Source: Candidatus Thiodiazotropha sp. LNASS1 (GTDB taxonomy: Bacteria; Pseudomonadota; Gammaproteobacteria; Chromatiales; Chromatiaceae). Taken from it: 64,000 nucleotides of DNA. The position numbers were made by a program, and so were the translations under genes. The stretch lies in the NCBI RefSeq assembly GCF_964212655.1, contig NZ_OZ156465.1:3162001-3226000 (forward strand), in the 5' to 3' direction. The notes under the pieces are model-generated. The model was not told where the DNA came from. It saw nothing but the letters and a program-made list of their open reading frames with translations, and did not search any database. Shown here in pieces: positions 44,079-53,218 of the stretch; the first letter of the stretch is position 1; each line of letters begins with the position of its first letter.

Positions 44079-44359
44079 GGATTTTCCTCCGTTGCGGAAT
44101 GGCTTTATAAAACTTAAAAAGTAAACTTCTGACAGGTTATTGTTGACTTGCCAGCTTGGTTATTTCATCATCAAGGGTCGCCTATGCCACCCAAGATTCT
44201 GGACCCGATACCTTACTCGTCTTCTTGCGCGCCTTCTATATCCCAGCTGGGAATAATCCATCGAATTTTTGAATGAGATGATAGAGTTGGGTTATGGAGT
44301 ATAAGTCTTTGCTAATGAATAGCGGGGCCGATTGGATGCGTATCAACAGGCTCCAGGTC

Positions 44360-46834
44360 TTATCTTCCGTAGTTGGAGAAGTGGTGGTGGAAGGTTCTTC
44401 TGCCCTCGAGCAGCATCTCCTCGAAGGTCTCCGCGGGCACCGGCGGGCTGTAGAGATACCCCTGACCCTCCTGGCATCCCATTTTCTGCAGTAACGACTG
44501 TTGCGCCATGGTCTCGATACCCTCAGCGGTGATTCTCAACCCCAGGTTCTTGCCTAATGAAACAATCGCTTGGGTGATGGCGACGGCATCGCTGTCATGG
44601 GGCATGTCGCGGATGAAGGAGCGATCGATCTTGAGTTTGTCGATCGGCAGCTGTTTCAGGTATGAAAGGGAGGAGTAGCCTGTACCGAAATCGTCGATGG
44701 CGATGGAGACCCCGAGTTTCTTGAACACATCAAGCACCGGGACCGAGTGTTTCATCTGTCCCATGAATATGCCTTCAGTGACCTCCAGCTGCAGCATGTC
44801 CGGCGGGCAGCCGGATTCACCGATGATCTGCTCAAAACGCAGGATCAGGTCGGTCTGCATGATCTGTCTGACCGAGAGGTTGATGGCCATGCGCCCATGA
44901 AAGAGCCCCTGTCGATGCAGGTAACGTGTCTGTTCGCAGGCCTCTTTCAGTACCCAGTTACCGATTTCATGGATCAGGCCTGACTCTTCAGCGAGGGGAA
45001 TGAAACGTGCCGGCGGGATAATGCCGAGACGCGGATGGTGCCAGCGCAGCACTGCTTCCGCACCGGTCATCTCCCCGTTGTGCAAGGATATCTGCGGCTG
45101 ATAATAGAGTAACAACTGATTCTGTTGCAGGGCACTGCGAAGCTCTGTTTCAAGCAGCAGCCTTTCGAATGCTGTCCTTGTCAATTCCGATGTGTAGTAG
45201 CGGTAGCTGTTACGGCCCTGTTCTTTGGCCTGATACATAGCGGCATCGGCGTTTTTCGTCAGGTCCGCCACATCTTTGCCGTCTTCAGGGTAGATGCTGA
45301 TGCCGATGCTTGTCGTGACATGGAGTTCCCGCCCCGCAATCCTGAAGGGGGCCTTGAACTTTTCCTGGATCTTGGATGCAACCACGGCCGCCTGGCTCGG
45401 GTCCTCGACGTTTTCCACCAGGACAGTGAATTCATCACCCCCTAAGCGTGCGGCGGTATCGTCATCGCGCAATATGTTCTGCAGCCGGGTGGCAACCTCT
45501 TTCAGGAGTTCGTCCCCCATCGCGTGGCCGAGGCTGTCATTGATGTTTTTGAAGCGATCGAGATCGAGAAACAGCACGGCAAGCTGGCGCTTTTGACGTT
45601 TCGCCTGGGCAATCGCGTGTTCCAGGCGATCCTCGAACAGCAACCGGTTGGGGAGATTGGTGAGGGAGTCATGATGAGCCAGATGTTCAAGCTGGGATTG
45701 GGTCTGCTTGATACTGGTGATATCGGAGAAGACAGCGACGTAATGGACTATGCTTCCCTGTTCATTTTGTACGCAACTGATGGTCATCCAGGCCGGATAG
45801 ATCTCTCCGTTCTTACGCTGATTCCAGATTTCGCCACGCCAGGATCCCGTCTGAATGACTTCGTTCCACAACTCATCAAAAAATTCGGGCGAGTGCTTGT
45901 CGGAGATTAATATCCGCGGATGCTGCGAGATGATTTCTGTCTCGGAATAGCCGGTAATCTCGCTGAAGGCCGGGTTGACCGAATCGATCATGCCCTGGTT
46001 GTCGGTAGTCAGTACACCCTCCATGGTGTGCTCTATGATCTGTACCGCCTGTTGCAGCTTCGCATCCGAATCCTTACGCTGGGTCACATCGGTAAAGACA
46101 AGTTGCGTGGCGGGCGCGCCCTCGTGCTCTGCCGGACTGACAAAGACCTCAACCAGAATGATGATACCGTCGGCACGCCTGAATGCAGCCTGGTAGGGCC
46201 GGCTGTTGTGATTGCGCAACAGCTTCAGCTGCGATTCCATCAGCTCGGGAGGGCCGTCATGCAAGAGCTCGCTGACGGATTTGTCTATCAACTGTCCCAG
46301 CTCGGATACTGCCAGCGTCTGTTTTGCAGCCTTGTTCAGAAAGACGATCTTCTCGTCTTGCAGCAGCAGAATCGGCGTGGGCGAATCATCGACCAGTTGA
46401 CGATAACGGTTTTCGCTGCGATGCAGTGCCTGTTTGGTCTCTTCGGCTTCGCGGCGTACCGCAGCCTCTTTGAGTTCACGTTCAATCGCAGGTACCAGGC
46501 GGGTAAGATTCTTGAAATTAACGAAATCGTTCGCACCCGCCTTCAATAGCGTGACGACTTTTTCTTCACCGATATGATCGGATACCAGGATAAACGGGAT
46601 ATCAAGGTCATGCTTTTGTAGATAGTCGAGACTCGCTTCCGGGGGGCAGTCCGTAATATCCGTTGTCGATAGGATCAGATCCCATTCCTCGGATTGCAAG
46701 GCATTCGTAAGGGAATCCAGAGAGTCTATGCGCAGGGTAGATAGATCCAAGCCGCCACGATGGAGGGTTTTACGCAACAGATTATGTTCATATTCGGAGT
46801 CTTCGATTACAAGAGCCCGCAGTTGTCCTGACAT
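44360..46834 (-). CDS. REC-PAS-PAS-GGDEF-EAL cyclic-di-GMP protein
   Basis: An 824-residue signalling protein. Residues 1-125 resemble a receiver domain, but the phosphoacceptor position in WDLILSTTD appears to be Thr or Ser, so phosphorylation is doubtful. Two PAS regions follow. The GGDEF domain has an intact RLGGDEF near residue 462 and SLGHAMGD. The EAL domain has GAEAVLRWHHP, KIDRSFI and DDFGTGYSSL, so both cyclase and phosphodiesterase motifs survive. I chose the ATG at 46834 because AGGGA lies six bases upstream; 46840 adds two residues. It is adjacent to the qmo operon on the same strand. Confidence 0.9.
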   Translation of the reverse strand: MSGQLRALVIEDSEYEHNLLRKTLHRGGLDLSTLRIDSLDSLTNALQSEEWDLILSTTDITDCPPEASLDYLQKHDLDIPFILVSDHIGEEKVVTLLKAGANDFVNFKNLTRLVPAIERELKEAAVRREAEETKQALHRSENRYRQLVDDSPTPILLLQDEKIVFLNKAAKQTLAVSELGQLIDKSVSELLHDGPPELMESQLKLLRNHNSRPYQAAFRRADGIIILVEVFVSPAEHEGAPATQLVFTDVTQRKDSDAKLQQAVQIIEHTMEGVLTTDNQGMIDSVNPAFSEITGYSETEIISQHPRILISDKHSPEFFDELWNEVIQTGSWRGEIWNQRKNGEIYPAWMTISCVQNEQGSIVHYVAVFSDITSIKQTQSQLEHLAHHDSLTNLPNRLLFEDRLEHAIAQAKRQKRQLAVLFLDLDRFKNINDSLGHAMGDELLKEVATRLQNILRDDDTAARLGGDEFTVLVENVEDPSQAAVVASKIQEKFKAPFRIAGRELHVTTSIGISIYPEDGKDVADLTKNADAAMYQAKEQGRNSYRYYTSELTRTAFERLLLETELRSALQQNQLLLYYQPQISLHNGEMTGAEAVLRWHHPRLGIIPPARFIPLAEESGLIHEIGNWVLKEACEQTRYLHRQGLFHGRMAINLSVRQIMQTDLILRFEQIIGESGCPPDMLQLEVTEGIFMGQMKHSVPVLDVFKKLGVSIAIDDFGTGYSSLSYLKQLPIDKLKIDRSFIRDMPHDSDAVAITQAIVSLGKNLGLRITAEGIETMAQQSLLQKMGCQEGQGYLYSPPVPAETFEEMLLEGRRTFHHHFSNYGR

Positions 46835-47203
46835 CAACATTCCCTGAAATGTTTCGTAGATTTGACAAATACAGACAAGTGGTTAGACCTCATTTAAGCG
46901 ATCAATGGTCCCTGTTTGCAATTGTCAACAGCGTCACCCTCTGCCTTTATGCGGCTTGGCGCAAGTTTAACAACTGTTCCAGTTTGAAAGTATAATCAGT
47001 ATACCTCTCAGTTGTTGGGTTAACTTGCTGATTGTTGGGCTTTGATGGACCCAAAACTCCTGTTTTGTTGACTGCTTAACACTCTCGATGTGCGAAGATG
47101 ACGGATAAAAGTCCCTTATAAGCCTATGGTTTATTAGGTTGCGATTATCGTCCGGCCCAGTTAGCTTTTACGGCCGTTATCCAAAATACTTGAAACTTAA
47201 ACA
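46835..47203. other. Divergent intergenic region upstream of cbbQ
   Basis: A 369-base gap between the divergent GGDEF/EAL and cbbQ genes. Apart from the promoter-like boxes at 46967-46996 I see only AT-rich DNA with a few short repeats of GTTG, and no gene. Confidence 0.4.
46967..46996 (+). promoter_or_regulatory. Putative sigma-70 promoter of cbbQO
   Basis: TTAACA (46967-46972), an 18-base spacer and a perfect TATAAT (46991-46996) point toward cbbQ, about 200 bases downstream. Matches to consensus are five and six of six. Confidence 0.45.
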
Positions 47204-48001
47204 TTGAAACCAGAAGAGTACTATTTCGAAAATGAGCCTTATTATGAACAGGTCAATGACGAGATAGCTGTTTTTGAAGCCGCTTATCTAAATCAGTTGC
47301 CTGTCCTATTGAAGGGCCCTACCGGCTGTGGCAAGACCCGTTTCATGGAACACATGGCATGGCGTCTGAAACGTCCTTTGATCACTGTTTCATGCCATGA
47401 TGACTTGACCGCTTCGGATCTGGTGGGCCGGTTTCTGGTGAAGAATGGCGAAACCGTGTGGGTGGACGGTCCCCTGGCCGCGGCGGTGCGTGCCGGTGGC
47501 ATATGTTATTTGGATGAAGTGGTGGAGGCGCGTAAAGATACGACGGTTGTCATCCATCCGTTGGCCGACGATCGACGCGTATTACCGATGGAGAAGGTGG
47601 GAGAGCTGCTTGAGGCGACGGCGGATTTTTGTCTCGCCATCTCCTTCAATCCAGGTTATCAGAGTGTACTCAAGGATCTTAAACAGAGTACGCGTCAGCG
47701 CTTCGTTGCCCTGGAATTTGACTATCCCGAATCGGAACTGGAGAAAAAAATCATTCAGAACGAGGCGGCAGTCGATGCAGAGATGGCGGCCAGGCTGGTT
47801 AAGTTTGCCCATATGACGAGAAATCTCAAGGGCAGCGGATTGGATGAGGGGGCTTCGACCAGGTTGTTGGTGCACGCAGCGAAACTGATTGCCAGTGGGG
47901 TTGAGCCGGTGGTGGCCTGTCGCGCATGTGTCGCCCAGTCGTTGACGGATGATTCGGATATGCTGGCGGCGGTGAATGAACTCAGCGCCTCTCTTTTCTA
48001 G
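47204..48001 (+). CDS. cbbQ: Rubisco-activase ATPase CbbQ
   Basis: A 265-residue MoxR-type AAA+ ATPase of the CbbQ/NirQ/NorQ group. Walker A GPTGCGKT lies at residues 39-46, the Walker B region [11 protein letters not shown] near 105 and [19 protein letters not shown] near 150, the latter diagnostic for the group. CbbQ hexamers with CbbO remodel inhibited Rubisco. Translation appears to begin at TTG; no better in-frame start is seen. cbbO follows after 63 bases. No Rubisco gene is in the window, so a NorQ/NirQ-like role cannot be strictly excluded, but the CbbO partner favours Rubisco. Confidence 0.88.
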   Translation: MKPEEYYFENEPYYEQVNDEIAVFEAAYLNQLPVLLKGPTGCGKTRFMEHMAWRLKRPLITVSCHDDLTASDLVGRFLVKNGETVWVDGPLAAAVRAGGICYLDEVVEARKDTTVVIHPLADDRRVLPMEKVGELLEATADFCLAISFNPGYQSVLKDLKQSTRQRFVALEFDYPESELEKKIIQNEAAVDAEMAARLVKFAHMTRNLKGSGLDEGASTRLLVHAAKLIASGVEPVVACRACVAQSLTDDSDMLAAVNELSASLF

Positions 48002-48064
48002 TGTTGTATCTCATCTGATGTTTGACATCAGACGCACACCAAGGCCTCAAGGCGTCACGGCGGT

Positions 48065-50179
48065 ATGAGATCACAACTCGATCAAATGCAGATTCAGTCA
48101 CTACTCGATGATTACTTCGAGGTTGAATACAGTTTCCGCAATACCCGGAAAATAAGCGAGGAGCTTGCCGGACTGCCAACAGAGGAGCAGGCATATATTC
48201 TTGACTGGATAAGACGCACCGCCAGTACCCATATCGAGATTGCCTATCAGTTTGCACAACAGGCGCCCGAGGCGCTTCGACAGATGGACGAGTCGATGAT
48301 CGAAGCCTGGCTCGTTCAGTCGATGGATCTGTACGATACTTCCGGGCTGCATGCAGCGCTGGCGACGATCAGGGATATGGATGTGTTTGTTGAGCAGGGG
48401 CGTGAACGGGCTGCCGGGTCTGTGTTTGATGAGCAGGCTGGTGTATTGCTTCCTTTCGTTCAGGGATTATCCGGCAGAAAGCTGAAGCTTGAAAAGGCCG
48501 ATTACCTCTATACCGACGGTGAGGTGATATTCCTTCCCGCTGTGATGGCCCATCTGCCGAACGTCCGGGATAATTTTTTACTCTATAAAGCTGCTGTGGC
48601 CTATCATTGGGCACAGGTTCGCTTCGGGACCTTCCGCGCCGATTTGATCCCCTATCTGGAGGCGCATCCGACGCCGGAGAGGGCGCTGCGATGTTTTCAT
48701 GCAGTTGAAACCGTACGCCTGAATGCCTGTATCGAACGGGAACTGCCGGGACTCTTTCGCGAGATGAAGGAACTCTCGAATAAGTTGAATCCAGAGCCGC
48801 TCCCGGAAGGGTGGGCAAAACAGGTGGCCTTTCTGCAAACGCGCCAGGCCACAGCGCAAGACTCCCTTGATCTTTGCAAACGTATTATCGGCAATAGGTT
48901 GCCGAAGGCAGCTCTTTTTCACGGCCAATTGAAACCGGACCTGGTGCTGGCGGTTATGCTGCGACGGATAGAAAGGGAAAAGGCCAAACTGCGCGTGGCC
49001 TTGAAGGCGATCGCCGATGATCTGCAACAGTCAGGCGATGATCAGGAACCGATTGATCGTTTTTCTCTGACACCCTTGGATGATTCCCCGTTTGTGGAGG
49101 AGATGCAGTTTGAATTGCAGGTAAACGGCAAGTCAGTCCCGTTCTCTGAAGAGATCAGAAATCTGATGACATCGATTGTTCAGGATCTGGGGGACATCCC
49201 CGAAGAGTATCTTACGCCTGCCGGACCTGGAGAGTACGATCTGAAGGACACCGAAGAGGAAACGTTGAAGCCGGAGAAGGTGTGGAGCGGCACCTATCAC
49301 GAAGACGGCGCTTTTCTCTATCAGGAGTGGGACTATCGGCGCAAACACTATCGCAAGAACTGGTGTGTTGTCAGAGAGATGCCCGTCAGGGAGGAGTACG
49401 ATGATTTTGTTGCCGGGGTCATGTACAAATATCGTCGTTTATTAGCGGGTCTACGCAAGACATTTGAGGCGCTGCGTGATGAGGACAGGTTACTGAAGCG
49501 CCAGGCATATGGCGATAGCGTGGATATCGATGCCTTTGTCGAGGCCTGGGCGGATATGCATACAGGATTGGAGATGACGGATCGCCTTTTTACACGCATG
49601 CACCGGGAAGAGCGGAATATCGCGGTGATGTTTATGGTGGATATGTCCGGTTCAACCCAGGGTTGGGTCAACGAAGCAGAACGAGAGGCCTTGATCCTGC
49701 TGGCAGAGTCGCTGGAAATGCTGGGTGATCGCTATGCAATCTATGGCTTTACCGGGATGAGCCGTAAGCGTTGTGAAGTGTTTCCTGTAAAAGGCTTTGA
49801 TCAGCCCTATGATGATGGGGTAAAGGCAAGAATCAGCGCTATGCGTGCCGGAGACTATACCCGTATGGGCGCCGCTATCCGCCACTTGAGTCATCTTCTC
49901 AATGAAGTGGAAGCAAGAACCAAGTTGCTGATCACGTTGTCTGATGGCAAACCGGATGACTACAATGACGAATACCGCAGCCAATACGGTATTGAGGATA
50001 CCCGGCAGGCCCTGTTCGAGGCGAGACGCCAAGGTATTCACGCGTTTTGCATTACTATCGATGAAGAGGGACAGGACTATCTGCCTCATATGTACGGTGC
50101 GGCGAACTATACCGTTGTCAACGAGATCGAAAAACTACCTCTGAAGGTTTCCGATATCTACAAAAAAATAACTACTTGA
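48065..50179 (+). CDS. cbbO: Rubisco-activase adaptor CbbO (VWA domain)
   Basis: A 704-residue protein whose C-terminal 190 residues form a von Willebrand factor A domain. Its metal-binding MIDAS motif is DMSGS near residue 525, followed by YTRMGAAIRH and TLSDGKPDDY. The large N-terminal part is helical and leads into the linker typical of CbbO/NorD proteins. CbbO binds Rubisco through the VWA domain and docks on the CbbQ ring. The size is closer to CbbO than to the NorD of denitrifiers. It is co-transcribed with cbbQ. Confidence 0.87.
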   Translation: MRSQLDQMQIQSLLDDYFEVEYSFRNTRKISEELAGLPTEEQAYILDWIRRTASTHIEIAYQFAQQAPEALRQMDESMIEAWLVQSMDLYDTSGLHAALATIRDMDVFVEQGRERAAGSVFDEQAGVLLPFVQGLSGRKLKLEKADYLYTDGEVIFLPAVMAHLPNVRDNFLLYKAAVAYHWAQVRFGTFRADLIPYLEAHPTPERALRCFHAVETVRLNACIERELPGLFREMKELSNKLNPEPLPEGWAKQVAFLQTRQATAQDSLDLCKRIIGNRLPKAALFHGQLKPDLVLAVMLRRIEREKAKLRVALKAIADDLQQSGDDQEPIDRFSLTPLDDSPFVEEMQFELQVNGKSVPFSEEIRNLMTSIVQDLGDIPEEYLTPAGPGEYDLKDTEEETLKPEKVWSGTYHEDGAFLYQEWDYRRKHYRKNWCVVREMPVREEYDDFVAGVMYKYRRLLAGLRKTFEALRDEDRLLKRQAYGDSVDIDAFVEAWADMHTGLEMTDRLFTRMHREERNIAVMFMVDMSGSTQGWVNEAEREALILLAESLEMLGDRYAIYGFTGMSRKRCEVFPVKGFDQPYDDGVKARISAMRAGDYTRMGAAIRHLSHLLNEVEARTKLLITLSDGKPDDYNDEYRSQYGIEDTRQALFEARRQGIHAFCITIDEEGQDYLPHMYGAANYTVVNEIEKLPLKVSDIYKKITT

Positions 50180-50484
50180 TGATTGCGTGGGGTTTGATCC
50201 ATTGCGGAAGTCATCTTTGTGTATCGATAGAACTCAGTAATTATTTCACCAGGTACTAAATGATTTTCAAGTTGTTTAGATTCACGGTGAATGGTGTGCA
50301 TTCACGGTAATGGGTTGAATCCACGGGTAGACATCGGCCAAGCCCGGGATGATAAGACTTCGGACAGATGCTGTATCGGAGGTATTCAAATATCAATCTG
50401 CTGATATGCTTGATTTTGCGATCAGCAGTAGGCACTCTCACCTGGAGGACGCAAAGACGTTCCAATCACCCTGACGGAGGAGAT
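50180..50484. other. Intergenic region with a short direct repeat
   Basis: Between cbbO and the mlaC-like gene. The only visible structure is a pair of direct repeats, ATTCACGGTGAATG (50280-50293) and ATTCACGGTAATG (50300-50312); the first is partly palindromic. It may be a regulator site. No gene is seen. Confidence 0.4.
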
Positions 50485-51096
50485 ATGAAAAGAGTATTAA
50501 TGGCCATTACCACATTGAGTCTGTTTGCTGCATCGGTGCAGGCAGCCCCTGGTTACAACTACCCGGCATCGCGACTACAGGCCCCTGTGTACCAGGAGGT
50601 GGGGCCCGATACCCTGTTGCGCGAAGGGATGACGAAACTGCTGAGATTTCTTCGTACATCGGATAGCCCCCAACCACAGCAGATTTCGGCGTTTCTGGAG
50701 CGTGAAGTTGCACCCTATTTTGATTTTGCCTATATGGCGACCTGGGCGGCGGGTCCCATGAATCGGCATATGAATGATCAGCAGCGCCAGGCGTTGGCTC
50801 AGAAGATTAAAGAGATGCTGCTCGGTACCCTCAGCAAGAGACTCTCAAGCTATGATAATCAGGATGTACGTTTCTTTCGGCCACGGCGGGTCGCTGACAA
50901 TGAGGTGAAAGTAAGGGTTGGTATTTTGCAGGCCGGCGGTTATCCGGCATCGTTGGATTTTCGTTTCTACCGCAGTGATGCCGGCTGGAAGGTATTTGAT
51001 GTGTCGGCCAACGGCAACAGTGCGTTGGCCTTTTATCGGCGTCATGTCGCCAATCAGTCACGCGCTCAGGGCGGTAGCAGAAGCTACCGTCGTTAA
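50485..51096 (+). CDS. MlaC-family periplasmic protein
   Basis: A 203-residue exported protein (signal peptide MKRVLMAITTLSLFAASVQA) of the MlaC/Ttg2D family, which ferries phospholipids between outer and inner membrane. Family traits are FLEREVAPYFDFAYMATWAAG, the KIKEMLLGTLSKRLSSYDNQ helix and WKVFDVSANGNSAL near the end. The other Mla genes are absent here, so this is a lone paralogue. I chose the ATG at 50485 for its GGAGGAG ribosome site; an upstream frame extension is not conserved in character. A retropepsin-like gene follows. Confidence 0.82.
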   Translation: MKRVLMAITTLSLFAASVQAAPGYNYPASRLQAPVYQEVGPDTLLREGMTKLLRFLRTSDSPQPQQISAFLEREVAPYFDFAYMATWAAGPMNRHMNDQQRQALAQKIKEMLLGTLSKRLSSYDNQDVRFFRPRRVADNEVKVRVGILQAGGYPASLDFRFYRSDAGWKVFDVSANGNSALAFYRRHVANQSRAQGGSRSYRR

Positions 51097-51136
51097 CCGT
51101 TTATCAACACAATATAATTGGTTGCCGGACTAAAAA

Positions 51137-51682
51137 ATGACACGGCCCCTTGCCCCGGGGGTAATACGTCAAATGAGTGAACGTCAGAGGTTCGGACGAT
51201 GGATGATTCTGGCTGCCTGGCTGCTGCTGTTGTTGTTATTGACCCTGTTGTTTTCACAGTGGCTCGATAAGCAGAAAAATCCAAACCGGGATCTCAAGGT
51301 CACTACTTATGACGGTGGGAAAGTGGCAGTTGTCCTGCAACGAAATCGTGCAGGACACTATGTTGCACCTGGCCGCATCAACGGTATAGCCGTGACATTT
51401 TTGCTCGATACCGGAGCGACATATGTCGCGGTCTCATCCGCTCTCGCGGACAAGGCGGGGTTACAGCGGGGGATAGCGACGCAAAGCAGAACTGCTAACG
51501 GTGTCGTGCGCAGTTGGTTGACAAAGATCGATCAACTGCAATTGGGACCGATCGAGATGCGGGATGTGAAGGCTACAATCCTGCCAAGCATGCCGGATGA
51601 TGAGGTGTTGCTCGGTATGAGTTTTCTCAAGCATCTCAGCTTGAGACAGCAGGGCCGAGAGTTGGTGATATTGCCCCAGTAG
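51137..51682 (+). CDS. Membrane-anchored retropepsin-like aspartic protease
   Basis: A 181-residue protein with an N-terminal membrane helix (about residues 23-43, ILAAWLLLLLLLTLLFSQ) and a periplasmic retroviral-type aspartic protease domain. The catalytic motif is LLDTGATYVAVS near residue 91, and the second conserved element is DDEVLLGMSFLKHL near 154. It matches the TIGR02281 clan of proteobacterial single-domain aspartic proteases, which would act as dimers. Substrates are unknown. It lies 40 bases after the mlaC-like gene on the same strand. Confidence 0.85.
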   Translation: MTRPLAPGVIRQMSERQRFGRWMILAAWLLLLLLLTLLFSQWLDKQKNPNRDLKVTTYDGGKVAVVLQRNRAGHYVAPGRINGIAVTFLLDTGATYVAVSSALADKAGLQRGIATQSRTANGVVRSWLTKIDQLQLGPIEMRDVKATILPSMPDDEVLLGMSFLKHLSLRQQGRELVILPQ

Positions 51683-51756
51683 TAAAAGTGTGCCGTACAT
51701 ACGGCATTCGGTGGATGGTTTGCTGTAGGTGAGCGAGACTGAATATGTGAGTTGAT

Positions 51757-51783
51757 GCTGCCACTACAGGACGTAGTGGCAGC
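51757..51783. terminator. Hairpin downstream of the HU-like gene
   Basis: CTGCCACTAC (51758-51767) pairs with GTAGTGGCAG (51773-51782) around a five-base loop, ten bases past the HU stop. It also lies downstream of the converging protease gene. No T-run is present on either side, so termination efficiency is uncertain. Confidence 0.55.
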
Positions 51784-51792
51784 GGTAAGGCA

Positions 51793-52200
51793 TTAACCGA
51801 TCTTGTCTTTCAAGGCTTTGAGTGCAGTCACCTTGACGACGGTCTTGGCTGGCTTGGCAGCAATCTTGATGGCTTCGCCGGTAGCGGGATTACGGCCCAT
51901 ACGCGCCTTGGTTCGAGGTTTGATAACCCGGCGTACCTTGATGCCGGTGTCTGGAATGGTAATCTCGCCAGAACCCCGGCGCTGCATATGACGCGTAATC
52001 AGCGAATCCAACGAGCCGAATACTGCGGAAACATCCTTTTTCGACAGACCTGTGTCTTCGGCGATAGCGCCGATGATCTGGGTCTTTGTCTGTTTGGTTG
52101 CGATTGACTTTAAGCGTGGTGCTGCGACTGTTTTCTTTGCAGCTACTTTTTTCTTTGCTGCTTTCTTTGCAGTCTTTTTGGTGGTTTTTCTGAGGGCCAT
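51793..52200 (-). CDS. HU/IHF-family protein with lysine-rich N-terminal tail
   Basis: A 135-residue DNA-binding protein. Residues 1-35 form a Lys/Ala-rich tail (KKTAKKAAKKKVAAKK), like eukaryotic histone H1 tails. Residues about 36-125 form a HU-type fold, with TKTQIIGAIAEDTGLSKKDV in the dimerising helices and KARMGRNPATGEAIKI near the DNA-contacting arm. It is expected to compact the nucleoid and dampen or shape transcription. AGGAGCAAACC precedes the ATG. It is transcribed alone, converging with the aspartic-protease gene. Confidence 0.88.
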   Translation of the reverse strand: MALRKTTKKTAKKAAKKKVAAKKTVAAPRLKSIATKQTKTQIIGAIAEDTGLSKKDVSAVFGSLDSLITRHMQRRGSGEITIPDTGIKVRRVIKPRTKARMGRNPATGEAIKIAAKPAKTVVKVTALKALKDKIG

Positions 52201-52605
52201 AGGGTTTGCTCCTTCTTATGAAAATAGTTGTGCGTGTTAAAAATAACACAGATTCTAGATAGTTAAATACGAAAATACAGTTTTTTGTATAGTTTTTTCA
52301 TGATCTCAGTTAATTTCCCCCTAATTGACGGTAATTCCGCCATGAAGTGACAGATAACTGCAAAGCATGTTTGGCAGCCCGGCTACATAGTAAGCTATGA
52401 TTGATTCGCTTATCGAGAGAAATGTGTGATCGACCCGATTGAAGTCGATACAGGCAAAATATAGGTGGTTGGTGGTCACGGATGTCAAATTTACGATTTC
52501 CGTACTACACAACAACGATAGTCATGCTATATATGTCCATCCCGGTATGATGGGTTCGAGTAGCTAACGGCAGCCTGATTGGACCATTGAACAAAGGATG
52601 AATGA
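52201..52605. other. Intergenic region between the HU-like and CHI-like genes
   Basis: A 405-base divergent gap, AT-rich next to the HU gene. No credible reading frame, RNA gene or strong hairpin is seen. It presumably holds promoters for both flanking genes. Confidence 0.35.
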
Positions 52606-53175
52606 ATGATGCGACAAATTGTATTTACCTGTCTGTTTATGGCCTGCATGATGACAATCCAAGCCAGAGAAATAGCTGGAATACCGCTGCCGGAGCAGAT
52701 CGTCAGAGAGGCTGACAATGCCGCATTGGTCTTGAACGGCGCCGGTATTCGTAAGAAAGTATTTTTCAAGATCTATCTGGCCTCGCTCTATCTTCAACAG
52801 TCGACAAGTGACATTGCCGAAGTGATCGATGTCGACAGGCCGGCCCGTGTTCAGATGCAGATTCTCTACTCTGAGATTGAAAAAGAGAAATTTGTTGAGG
52901 GCTGGAATGATGGATTCAGCGCCAATCTCAGTCCTGAGAAGTTGCAGGCTGTTGGTGATCGTCTCGATCAATTCAATGCCATGTTCCAGACTTTGCAGAA
53001 GGGTGACCTGATCAGTCTGGACTACATGCCCGGCAAAGGCACTGTCGTCACAATCAAAGGTGTGGAAAAAGGGGTCATCCCGGGGGGTGACTTCTATCAA
53101 GCATTGCTCATGGTATGGTTGGGCGATTCTCCAATCAGCAATTCCCTCAAACAGGAGCTGCTTGGATCTGACTAG
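52606..53175 (+). CDS. Exported chalcone-isomerase-like protein
   Basis: A 189-residue protein with a signal peptide (first 20 residues, MMRQ to IQA) and the bacterial chalcone-isomerase-like fold. Family signs are VLNGAGIRKKVFFKIYLASLYL near residue 45, RPARVQMQILYSEIEKEKFVEGWNDGF in the middle and the C-terminal FYQALLMVWLGDSPIS. These periplasmic proteins lack the plant enzyme's function and may bind fatty acids or lipids. It stands alone, convergent with ggt. Confidence 0.83.
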   Translation: MMRQIVFTCLFMACMMTIQAREIAGIPLPEQIVREADNAALVLNGAGIRKKVFFKIYLASLYLQQSTSDIAEVIDVDRPARVQMQILYSEIEKEKFVEGWNDGFSANLSPEKLQAVGDRLDQFNAMFQTLQKGDLISLDYMPGKGTVVTIKGVEKGVIPGGDFYQALLMVWLGDSPISNSLKQELLGSD

Positions 53176-53218
53176 GGCCGATTGAATGAGTGTTCACAGG
53201 CCGTGGCTGCCGTAGTGG

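Noticed and set aside
43290-44117. Long frame opposite qmoA
   Set aside because: Antisense shadow of a recognised flavoprotein gene with no independent support.
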